Below are positions 26,285-33,673 of a stretch of DNA of 64,000 nt, one piece after another. Numbering within the stretch: the stretch's first letter is position 1; each line of letters starts with the position of its first letter. Where the stretch lies: NCBI GenBank assembly GCA_020353535.1, contig CP070696.1, positions 779,497-843,496 on the forward strand. The letters are read 5' to 3'. Position numbers and translations under genes: made by a program. A model generated the notes under the pieces. The model was not told the origin of the DNA and did no database searches. It was given only the letters and a program-made list of their open reading frames with translations. This stretch comes from Spirochaetaceae bacterium (GTDB lineage: Bacteria > Spirochaetota > Spirochaetia > SZUA-6 > DRHE01).

Positions 26285-26749
26285 ATGATTGTGGATGTGA
26301 TTACGGAGATCGTAATCGATCGTCCGAAAGCAGTGGTAGCAATCTTCGCGGGAAATCCAGACAACGCGCCATCGTGGTATGAGAATATAGAGACCGTTGA
26401 ACGGCAGACGCCCCCACCGCTGGAAGTGGGATCGCGAGTAACCTTTACCGCGCACTTCCTGAAACGACGGTTGACTTACACCTATGAGATTACAAAACTG
26501 GTTCCAGATGAGCATCTAGTAATGCGCACCGCCGAAGGACCTTTTCCCATGGAGACTCAATACTCTTGGAAGGATCTTGGAGAGAACCGGACACTCATGA
26601 AATTACGAAATCGAGGAATTCCCAGGGGATTTTCGCGTCTGGTCGCATCCATTATGGCTCAAGCGATGCGTCGGACGAATCGAAAAGATCTGTCATATCT
26701 CAAACGATTTCTTGAAGACCGGTCTGCACGTAACAGCGATATCAACTGA
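26285..26749 (+). CDS. SRPBCC (START-like) ligand-binding protein
   Basis: A 154-residue protein read from ATG 26285 (an upstream in-frame ATG at 26261 adds eight unrelated residues). The pattern VITEIVIDRPKAVVAIFAGNPDNAPSWYENIETVERQTPP, then AHFLKRRLTYTYEITKLVPDEHLVMRTAEGPFPMETQYSW, then TLMKLRNRG, is that of polyketide-cyclase-like SRPBCC proteins with a hydrophobic cavity. No catalytic residues can be named. Base composition is visibly more A+T-rich than in the surrounding housekeeping genes, as for its two left-hand neighbours. Confidence 0.85.
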   Translation: MIVDVITEIVIDRPKAVVAIFAGNPDNAPSWYENIETVERQTPPPLEVGSRVTFTAHFLKRRLTYTYEITKLVPDEHLVMRTAEGPFPMETQYSWKDLGENRTLMKLRNRGIPRGFSRLVASIMAQAMRRTNRKDLSYLKRFLEDRSARNSDIN

Positions 26750-26896
26750 CAGTATCTCTCAATTCCATGTCCCCGTGGTTGTTGAATTTCGGTACCTCCT
26801 CGGGCCCCAAAGCTCTATCGCCGTATTTGTACACTGGGGGCATGTGACTATGATCGCTGTGCCTTCATGTCACCGCGCGACAGCCAAGGGATGCAA

Positions 26897-27490
26897 CTAG
26901 CTGAAATGTTCCGGAAACACTTTGCGCAGCCAGGTCGAGCGCTCCCGATACATTTGCGCAAGATATCCGAGGATGCTCGAGGACAGCAGTCCGACCAGCA
27001 GGAAGGGCGGAGCGATCATCCAGGCGGATCGCCCGAACACGAGGTAACGGGCCAGGGTGAGCTGCACGAGGTTGGAGGCCAGGGCGCCGAGAATGCTGAT
27101 CCCGATCAGGGAGGTCGATCCTCTGAGCAGCCGCCGGGCGGCCAGCATGACCAGGCCGCTGGCCAGGGAGCCGCTCAAGGAGAGCAGGAAGGTGAAGGAG
27201 AACAAGCTGCCCTGGATCAGGGATTGGCCGAGGATCTTTATTCCCAGAAGGATAAAAAATTGGGAGATCGGAAGCAGATCTATAGCCAGCAGCAGGGGCA
27301 GGTTGGCCAGGCCGATGCGCAGGAAGGGTAGGGGCTTGGGAATGATGTACTCGATCGAGGCCAGAAACAGGCAGATTGCCGCGGCCAAGGCTACCAAGCG
27401 CTGAGACCGTGGCAGGGTGCCTCGATCCGGTCCGCTCCCGCCTGCCGGAGTATTGAGACCGTTGTTCTCGGCTTTATTGGCTGATCGCAT
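26897..27490 (-). CDS. Gx transporter / heptaprenyl diphosphate synthase component I-like membrane protein
   Basis: An integral membrane protein of 197 aa with about five hydrophobic segments. The segments RIGLANLPLLLAI, FTFLLSLSGSLASGLVML and SILGALASNLVQLTLARYLV match the family called heptaprenyl diphosphate synthase subunit I or Gx transporter. Such proteins typically lie beside a NusG domain II protein, as here: the preceding gene overlaps by 17 bases. The family is thought to be an ECF-type membrane component; its substrate is unknown. Confidence 0.8.
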   Translation of the reverse strand: MRSANKAENNGLNTPAGGSGPDRGTLPRSQRLVALAAAICLFLASIEYIIPKPLPFLRIGLANLPLLLAIDLLPISQFFILLGIKILGQSLIQGSLFSFTFLLSLSGSLASGLVMLAARRLLRGSTSLIGISILGALASNLVQLTLARYLVFGRSAWMIAPPFLLVGLLSSSILGYLAQMYRERSTWLRKVFPEHFS

Positions 27491-27854
27491 CGGGCTGCTC
27501 GCTCCTCTTCCCCTGCACCGCGATGAACACCCGGTTGGGTAGGCAGGCGATCCATTGCCCCGGTTTGGAGATGCGGCCGGTCTTGATGCAGATCTTCTCG
27601 GGACAGGGAGAACTCAGCACCTGCACCGAACCTTCTCGAATCGTGACCACGGTGTCTCCCAGCGGACCCGGTACGCGCAGTGTGGCCTCGCTATCCAGGG
27701 GGTAGATCCACATGCCTTCAGCTGCTGTGATTGTGATTTCCGGGATACCCCGGCCACGGACATAGGTCTGGAGTGCGATCAAACCTATGATGAGAAGGGC
27801 TGCGATGAAGATGAGGACATCCAGCGTTCTGATTTTGACGCGGGATTTTATCAT
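27474..27854 (-). CDS. NusG domain II-containing exported or membrane-anchored protein
   Basis: A 126-residue protein from the ATG at 27854 (a GTG at 27875 inside a repeat is the alternative). One N-terminal transmembrane segment, LDVLIFIAALLIIGLIAL, is followed by a NusG-II domain: IREGSVQVLSSPCPEKICIKTGRISKPGQWIACLPNRVFIAV. The CPEKIC and ACLPN phrases are diagnostic of this small extracytoplasmic domain. It overlaps the Gx transporter downstream, a conserved pairing. No clear ribosome site is seen; a tandem repeat fills the space upstream. Confidence 0.85.
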   Translation of the reverse strand: MIKSRVKIRTLDVLIFIAALLIIGLIALQTYVRGRGIPEITITAAEGMWIYPLDSEATLRVPGPLGDTVVTIREGSVQVLSSPCPEKICIKTGRISKPGQWIACLPNRVFIAVQGKRSEQPDAISQ

Positions 27855-27866
27855 GGCCGTGCGATC

Positions 27867-27969
27867 TGCAAACACTTACCGAGCAAATACTTACTGAGAT
27901 AATACATACCGCGCAGGTTCCTGCCACACAAACATATGCCGTGCAGTTACCTGCCGGTACAGTCTGCCG
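27867..27969. repeat. 15-bp degenerate tandem repeat, 6.9 units, filling the metK-NusG-II gap
   Basis: Read on the minus strand, units start at 27969 (13 bases), 27956, 27941, 27926, 27911, 27896 and 27881. The last three are CGGTATGTATTATCT, CAGTAAGTATTTGCT and CGGTAAGTGTTTGCA, and the earlier ones share the opening CGGCA or TGGCA. The array starts immediately after the metK stop codon and ends 12 bases before the next start. Confidence 0.7.
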
Positions 27970-29124
27970 TTACAGCAGTTTTTCCTTCAGGGCGTCGGTC
28001 TTGTCGGTGCGCTCCCAGCTGAAGTTGCCCCGGCCGAAATGGCCGTAGGCAGCGGTTTCCTGGAAGATCGGTTTGCGCAGATCCAGGGTCTTGATGATAC
28101 CCGCCGGGGTTGCGTCGAAGATCTCGGCGATCGCCCCTTCGATTTTTTCCTCCGGAACCGTAGCCGTTCCGAAGGTTGATACAAACAGGGAGACCGGTTT
28201 GGCAACGCCGATTGCGTAGGCCAGCTGGACCTCGCATTTCTCGCATAGCCCGGCTGCTACGACGTTTTTGGCCATGTAACGGGCCATGTAGGAGGCGGAG
28301 CGGTCGACCTTGGTTGGATCTTTTCCCGAGAAAGCACCTCCGCCATGGCGGGCCATGCCACCGTAGGTGTCCACGATGATCTTGCGGCCGGTTAGGCCTG
28401 TGTCTCCGTGGGGTCCGCCGATCACGAAGCGTCCGGTGGGATTGATGTGGTAGGTGACCTCACCGGAGAGCATGTCCGCGGGGATCGCCTTCTTGATGAT
28501 CTCCTCGATGAAGGCCTCCTTGAGCTCCTGGTAGCCCACGTCTTCGGCGTGTTGATGGGAGAGCACGACCGTGGTCACCTCCACTGGTTTGAACTCCCGG
28601 TAGTGGATCGAGACCTGGCATTTCCCGTCCGGCCGCATGAAGGGGAGGGTGCCTCGCTTGCGTACCTCGGCGGCCCGCAGCATGATGCGGTGGGCGTACT
28701 GAATCGGGGCCGGCATCAACTCCGGGGTCTCCCGGCAGGCATAGCCGAACATCATGCCCTGGTCCCCGGCACCGATCTCCTTGTTGCCCCTCTCTACGCC
28801 TTGAGCGATGTCCGGGGACTGCTCGTGGATGCTGGATATTACCGAGCATGACTGGTAATCGATCCCGTAGGAGGGATCGTCGTAGCCTATGGATTTCAGC
28901 ACACCCCGGACGATGCGCTGCAGATCGATGTAACCATGGGTGGTGATCTCTCCGCCCACCAGGACCATCCCAGTGGTGGTGAAGGTCTCACAGGCGACTT
29001 TGGATTTGTCGTCTTGCGAAAGGGCGTTGTCAAGCACCGCGTCGGATACCTGGTCACAGATCTTGTCCGGATGTCCCTCTCCCACACTCTCCGACGTAAA
29101 AATGAACTCTCCGTTTCCGGTCAT
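27970..29124 (-). CDS. metK: S-adenosylmethionine synthetase
   Basis: Makes SAM from methionine and ATP. The 384-residue protein has the family's ordered signatures: [21 protein letters not shown] at the N-terminus, [12 protein letters not shown] (ATP-binding hexapeptide region), [21 protein letters not shown] and [17 protein letters not shown], the P-loop-like phosphate segment. Length is normal. It follows the phosphofructokinase gene by 27 bases on the same strand, so trpS-pfk-metK are probably one operon. Confidence 0.97.
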   Translation of the reverse strand: MTGNGEFIFTSESVGEGHPDKICDQVSDAVLDNALSQDDKSKVACETFTTTGMVLVGGEITTHGYIDLQRIVRGVLKSIGYDDPSYGIDYQSCSVISSIHEQSPDIAQGVERGNKEIGAGDQGMMFGYACRETPELMPAPIQYAHRIMLRAAEVRKRGTLPFMRPDGKCQVSIHYREFKPVEVTTVVLSHQHAEDVGYQELKEAFIEEIIKKAIPADMLSGEVTYHINPTGRFVIGGPHGDTGLTGRKIIVDTYGGMARHGGGAFSGKDPTKVDRSASYMARYMAKNVVAAGLCEKCEVQLAYAIGVAKPVSLFVSTFGTATVPEEKIEGAIAEIFDATPAGIIKTLDLRKPIFQETAAYGHFGRGNFSWERTDKTDALKEKLL

Positions 29125-29151
29125 TTCTCCTCCAAGAAGCTCAAAACATTA

Positions 29152-30498
29152 TCATGTTTCATTTACAAGTGATAGGGGTTGTCCCGTGGCTTCCAACACG
29201 TTCAGCCACAGGCTATCCTCCGGGGACAGACATTTGCGCCGGGAAGTTGCCAGCTTGATGGGAACGTGGGTGATTTCATCGTTCCAGTTCCCGACCAGCA
29301 TCCCGGTTTTTCCCGCCATCCCGGCATGCACCGCGTTCTGGGCCAGTTGCATGCAGAAGATCGAATCGTGGGCATTGGCCGGCAGTGAACGCACCATATA
29401 GCTCGGATCGATGTACTTGAGGTTGATGTACAAATCCGTGTGCTCTTTGAAATATTTTTTGATTTCCGTCTTGAGGAATATCCCGATATCCCCAAGCACC
29501 GGATTACCCGAGTCGTCTCTCCGGTCTTCTCCCATCTCTACGTACTTCTGTCCCGCTCCTTCGGCCACGATGATGACAGCGTGATTACGGCGGCGCAGAC
29601 GCTGCTCGAGGGATTTGAACAGACCCTTCTCCCCCTCCAGATCGAAGGGGACTTCAGGGATAAGTACGTAGTTGACCTCGTTCAGGGCCAAAGCGGCATT
29701 GGCGGCGATGAAGCCCGACATACGGCCCATGACTTTAACGATACCGACGCCGTAGGGAGCGCCTCTGGCTTCTGTGTGTGCGCCTCGGATCGCCTCCGCT
29801 GCCACGGAGAAGGCGGTCTCCAATCCGAAGGTTTTCTTCACAAAGGCGATGTCGTTGTCCACTGTCTTGGGGATACCGATCACGGCGATTTTCAGGTTTC
29901 GCCGGGTGATCTCCACGTAGATCTCCTCGGCTCCCCGCAGGGTTCCGTCTCCGCCGATTGTGAACAGAAGGCAGACGTTCATGCGTTCCAGACAATCCAC
30001 GATCTCCCCGACATCCTGGGGACCGCGGGAGGAGGCCAGGATGCTGCCCCCCTTTTCGTGAATATCCTCTACCTCCTGAGGCGTGAGCAGCAGCGCCTCG
30101 TGTTCGTACCTGGGGATGAAGCCCTGGAATCCGTATTGGATCCCGTAAATCGTGCGCACCTCATAGCGGTAGTGGAGCTCCATCACCAGGGAGCGGATTA
30201 CGTTGTTGATGCCGGGGCACAGGCCTCCGCAGGTCACGACCGCCACCCGGGTTTTCGCCGGTTCGAAATAGATCTTGTTTCGCGGGCCCGCCTTTTCGAA
30301 GGCCGGGATCCCTACTCCGGCCTCGGCCATTTCTAGAATCTTGTCACGATCTAGCTCGTAGAGCACCGTCTCTGAATCACCGCAGTAGTTGGCGATATTG
30401 TCCCCGTATACGGTGGAAAGGCCGAGAGGGGAGGGGATGGTGGCGGGTCCCAGCTTGTCGATGCTCAGATCCTCCTGGGTGAGGTCTATATCTTCCAT
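29152..30498 (-). CDS. 6-phosphofructokinase of the Gly/Lys type
   Basis: Phosphorylates fructose 6-phosphate; 448 aa, longer than the 320-residue E. coli type. Key segments are TCGGLCPGINNVIR, FTIGGDGTLRGA (182-190) and GIPKTVDNDIAF (208-218). The glycine in GGDG is the residue of ATP-using enzymes, while the lysine of PKTVDND is characteristic of the PPi/long clade, so the donor (ATP or PPi) cannot be read with certainty; ATP is favoured by the glycine. Its start overlaps the trpS 3' end by 13 bases. Confidence 0.87.
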   Translation of the reverse strand: MEDIDLTQEDLSIDKLGPATIPSPLGLSTVYGDNIANYCGDSETVLYELDRDKILEMAEAGVGIPAFEKAGPRNKIYFEPAKTRVAVVTCGGLCPGINNVIRSLVMELHYRYEVRTIYGIQYGFQGFIPRYEHEALLLTPQEVEDIHEKGGSILASSRGPQDVGEIVDCLERMNVCLLFTIGGDGTLRGAEEIYVEITRRNLKIAVIGIPKTVDNDIAFVKKTFGLETAFSVAAEAIRGAHTEARGAPYGVGIVKVMGRMSGFIAANAALALNEVNYVLIPEVPFDLEGEKGLFKSLEQRLRRRNHAVIIVAEGAGQKYVEMGEDRRDDSGNPVLGDIGIFLKTEIKKYFKEHTDLYINLKYIDPSYMVRSLPANAHDSIFCMQLAQNAVHAGMAGKTGMLVGNWNDEITHVPIKLATSRRKCLSPEDSLWLNVLEATGQPLSLVNET

Positions 30499-31478
30499 AT
30501 CGGTGTCAACCCCATCCTTTCCTTAACCTCCAGGATTGTCTGGCCGCTGACCTTCCGACAGACATCAGCGTTTCTGTCCAGGATGTCCCTGACCTCCCCC
30601 TTCTTCGTCGACAGGGTCGCGTAGCGTTCCTGGATCGGATCCAGAACCTTCATCAAGTTTTCCAGGAGTTTGCGCTTGCAGTCCAGACAGCCGATCCCGG
30701 CGGTGCGGCAGCCCTCTGCTACGTACTCAGTGAGTTCCGGTTCGGGGGTTGCCAGCTGGTGGTAGGAGTAGATGTTGCACTTCTCCGGCGTACCCGGATC
30801 GCTGCGCTTCACCCGAGCCGGATCCGTCGGTGCGGGAGCGAGCTTCTCCCAAATGTCCTCGCGGCTCTCCAGGATGCCGATGAAATTCCCCTTGCTCTTG
30901 CTCATCTTGGAGTCCCCGTCGATACCCATAACGCGCGGGGTAGCGGTTAACTCGGCCTGGCATTCCGGGAAGGTATCGCCGTAGCGGGCGTTGAAGCGGC
31001 GGGCCACCTCCCGGGTGAACTCCACGTGCTGCACCTGATCTTCCCCTACGGGGACGATCTCCCCCTTGTAGATCAGGATGTCCGCGGCCTGCAGCACGGG
31101 ATAGTCCAGCAGACCGACATTGACGTTCTTTCTGTGCTGTTTGGCCTTGTCCTTGAACTGGGTCATACGTTCCAGCTCGCCCAGCGGGGTGATGGTGTTG
31201 AAGATCCAGGTCAGCTCGGCGTGGCCGGGGACCTCCGATTGGATAAAGAGTTTAGTCTTTTTTAAATCTAAGCCGCAGGCGAACAGGCCCAGCGCCAGTT
31301 CGAATGAGTTGTCTCGCATGTCTTTTGGATCGTACTCGATCGTGATGGCATGAAGATCGACCACGGATATATACGAATCGTATTTGTACTGCAGATCGAG
31401 CCAGTTTCGAATAGCCCCGTAGTAGTTCCCGATGTGGAGCAGACCGGTGGGTTGAATTCCTGTAAAGAGGACCTTCAC
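30486..31478 (-). CDS. trpS: Tryptophanyl-tRNA synthetase
   Basis: Class I aminoacyl-tRNA synthetase, 330 aa. The first class I signature is seen as GLLHIGNYYGA (HIGN, 15-18) and the second as DSKMSKSKGN (KMSKS 191-195). Other TrpRS features are VGEDQVQHVEFTREVARRFN and the C-terminal VLDPIQERYATL. GGAG precedes the ATG. The gene leads the trpS-pfk-metK group and is divergent from the small basic protein gene at 31558. Confidence 0.97.
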   Translation of the reverse strand: MKVLFTGIQPTGLLHIGNYYGAIRNWLDLQYKYDSYISVVDLHAITIEYDPKDMRDNSFELALGLFACGLDLKKTKLFIQSEVPGHAELTWIFNTITPLGELERMTQFKDKAKQHRKNVNVGLLDYPVLQAADILIYKGEIVPVGEDQVQHVEFTREVARRFNARYGDTFPECQAELTATPRVMGIDGDSKMSKSKGNFIGILESREDIWEKLAPAPTDPARVKRSDPGTPEKCNIYSYHQLATPEPELTEYVAEGCRTAGIGCLDCKRKLLENLMKVLDPIQERYATLSTKKGEVRDILDRNADVCRKVSGQTILEVKERMGLTPIWKI

Positions 31479-31557
31479 ATAATTCTCCTGCTGTGCTACT
31501 GATTGTGATGACAGTCGAAAACCTAGGTCGTACTATATGTAAAGGTAAGAAAAGGGA

Positions 31558-31872
31558 ATGTCAAGCGATCGGTATAAACCGAGAAAGCTCGCCGTGGCCG
31601 AGGGGCGGGCCATGGTGCGGGTGCGCAAGATCAAGAGCCGGGACCTGGCCACCATAGGTGTTTGCCCGGCCTGCTGGAATATGAAAGAACGCAGGCGGGA
31701 CCTGCTCATCCAGCTGAAGAAGATGGAGCTAGAGGTGGTTCACAAAGACGACCTGTTTGAAGGTGTGTATCGCCCGGGCCGCAAACACGCCCCCGGCTGT
31801 CGGCATGCCCACCTTCAACCCGATCCCTGGAAGCGCTTCGAATCCCAGATCAAGAAATACAGGAGATCATGA
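31558..31872 (+). CDS. Small basic Cys/His protein of unknown function
   Basis: A 104-residue protein, rich in Lys and Arg. It contains CPACW near residue 38 and RKHAPGCRHAHLQPDPW near residue 80, giving three cysteines and several histidines that could hold a zinc ion. I do not recognise the family. It is a single-gene unit, divergent from trpS, and converges on the PilZ protein gene. A purine-rich stretch (aagaaaaggg) lies just before the ATG but is too close for a standard ribosome site. Confidence 0.6.
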   Translation: MSSDRYKPRKLAVAEGRAMVRVRKIKSRDLATIGVCPACWNMKERRRDLLIQLKKMELEVVHKDDLFEGVYRPGRKHAPGCRHAHLQPDPWKRFESQIKKYRRS

Positions 31873-31873
31873 T

Positions 31874-32620
31874 CTATTCCTCTCGCGGAGCGGATGAGAC
31901 CGCGTTCTGCAGCTCCCGCTGCGACCGATTCTGTAAGTATCGGAAGAGCTTGTGATGCCCGCCGGTTTCAAAGGACCTGAACTGCAGTCCGATAGTTTCC
32001 TCGTTGCGGGTGATTCTGGCGATCACGGCTATTGGATCGTCCTCAACCTTCAGCGTGCAGTGCTGGAGCGGATCGTCCCGGCGCAGATCCGCGGTCAGGG
32101 AGGGATCGTCCGGTAGGAAGCTGGCCCCTTTGATCGAGATTTCCACCAGGGAACCTGTAATGATGGCCAGTGTCCGGGGATGACTGAAGAGCAGGTTGAG
32201 TCGATCCGCCTCGGTCGGAATCAGACGGTGGAATCTGCGTTGATCCTTCAGGGATCCATAGCGCCTGTACAGCTCCTCCAGGCGCTGCATCTGCTGCTTT
32301 TCGGGAAGGTTGGCATCGATGATGCCGTTGGCACCGAGGAAGGTGGCTTTAGCCGCCTCCTCATACGGAGGATCTTTGGCCAGAATGACGAAGACCCCCT
32401 GTTCTTTGTTGAGCTTCTCCCGCAGGAGCTTTAAAACCGGCTTCCAGTGCCGGGGAAAATCTACGGCATTGAACAGGAGCATATCCGGTTGTATCTCGTC
32501 GATACTGTCTACGACTTTAACCGGATCACTGAAGTAGACGATTTCAAAGCCGATCGGATTGAGGTGGTAGGTGATCAGGTCTTTGAGATCTTTCCGCTGG
32601 GCGACGACCAGCAGCTTCAT
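31874..32620 (-). CDS. Degenerate receiver domain fused to a PilZ domain
   Basis: A 248-residue cytoplasmic protein. Residues 1-115 have a response-regulator receiver look (KLLVVAQRKDLKDLITYHL, then PDMLLFNAVDFPRHWK), but the phosphoacceptor position is Asn51 instead of Asp and the N-terminal acidic pair is absent, so it is probably not phosphorylated. From about residue 125 a PilZ c-di-GMP-binding domain follows: RRFHR (RxxxR, 128-132) and EISIKG (160-165) in place of the usual D/NxSxxG. It adjoins the upstream exported protein gene without a gap. Likely a c-di-GMP effector. Confidence 0.68.
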   Translation of the reverse strand: MKLLVVAQRKDLKDLITYHLNPIGFEIVYFSDPVKVVDSIDEIQPDMLLFNAVDFPRHWKPVLKLLREKLNKEQGVFVILAKDPPYEEAAKATFLGANGIIDANLPEKQQMQRLEELYRRYGSLKDQRRFHRLIPTEADRLNLLFSHPRTLAIITGSLVEISIKGASFLPDDPSLTADLRRDDPLQHCTLKVEDDPIAVIARITRNEETIGLQFRSFETGGHHKLFRYLQNRSQRELQNAVSSAPREE

Positions 32621-33595
32621 TCATTCGGTTCCTAGATTGACGATTTCGTAGTCCGTGACCACCCATATAATATCACGTCTTTCCAGGAAATAGGTATACC
32701 TTTTTACCTCGATATAATCCCGGTATTGGAATCGTTCGATCACCGTGACTTCCGCCTCCAGGGGCGTGTAGCTGGTCTGAACGACCTCGTACTCCGCCGG
32801 GATCACCAGGATGTCCACATCCACGGTTTCCGACCGCAGCTGTTCTTTGTATCGGGCGATCGCGGCGCGGCGGTTTTCCTCCGACATGCGTCGGTAGGAC
32901 TCCGCCCTGCCGGTATTTTTCTGGTACAGACTCTCAAGGTCGAGGTAGAGGAAAAACTTCTCCCACTGACTCCTCTGGCGCGCACTGAGCATGTAACTCA
33001 CCACCTCGTCAGGAGGCAGAGGCTGGCGTTGAATGAGTTTGCCCGTTTCCGCCTCGATCATGGCTCGCTCTTCCTCGAATACGATTTCTGGCCGGACGCT
33101 CAGGGTCAACAGATTGCTTCGCAGAGGCGGGGCACCGCCGGCGGGGGGAGTCGCACGCAGGCGCAGTTCCGGAAAGAACAATGCCTGAACCGAGTATAGG
33201 CCAGCCTTGGGCACCTCTATGAACTGCTCCAATGCAATGACCACTCCGAAAGCATCCCCCGGCTCCAAACTGATCTCCCTGTACAACACCGGCTGATTCG
33301 AGGTCCGGGCACGGCTGAAGGCTTGCGAGTGGTCGAGGAGGATGTTGGTCGGCGTGGTTACCTCGAAATCAAAGTTGAACATGCGATTCTCGGCCATCTT
33401 AAAACGGTAGGTCTGGCCGGAGTTGTTCGTCAGAGTCGCTTCCAGGAAGATGGGGTGTTCCCGGTCGTTCAGATAGTAAATTCGTTTTTCGTAGAAGCGT
33501 ATCTGGAAGGTCACTCCCTCCTCGTCTGCGGAAAAGCAGATCTGCCCGATCAGACCTAGCAAAAGGAGGAAAACGATTCGTTTTAGCGGTACCAC
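32621..33595 (-). CDS. Exported protein of unknown function
   Basis: Read from a GTG at 33595 with GAGGAG eight bases upstream; 324 aa. The N-terminus, VPLKRIVFLLLLGLIGQICFSA, is a signal peptide. Residues 30-170 form a beta-rich part (FYEKRIYYLNDREHPIFLEATLTNNSG, then ISLEPGDAFGVVIAL and GLYSVQALFF) reminiscent of BsuPI-like beta domains. The C-terminal 130 residues (QWEKFFLYLDLESLYQKN to DIIWVVTDYEIVNL) recall an NTF2-like fold. Both resemblances are tentative. Divergent from mfd. Confidence 0.6.
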   Translation of the reverse strand: MVPLKRIVFLLLLGLIGQICFSADEEGVTFQIRFYEKRIYYLNDREHPIFLEATLTNNSGQTYRFKMAENRMFNFDFEVTTPTNILLDHSQAFSRARTSNQPVLYREISLEPGDAFGVVIALEQFIEVPKAGLYSVQALFFPELRLRATPPAGGAPPLRSNLLTLSVRPEIVFEEERAMIEAETGKLIQRQPLPPDEVVSYMLSARQRSQWEKFFLYLDLESLYQKNTGRAESYRRMSEENRRAAIARYKEQLRSETVDVDILVIPAEYEVVQTSYTPLEAEVTVIERFQYRDYIEVKRYTYFLERRDIIWVVTDYEIVNLGTE

Positions 33596-33673
33596 AAATA
33601 ATACTCCTCGTTCCCTTATTATCTTCGGTAAATACTATGATATATTTATTACGATTGCGCGAGTACGCGCGTA

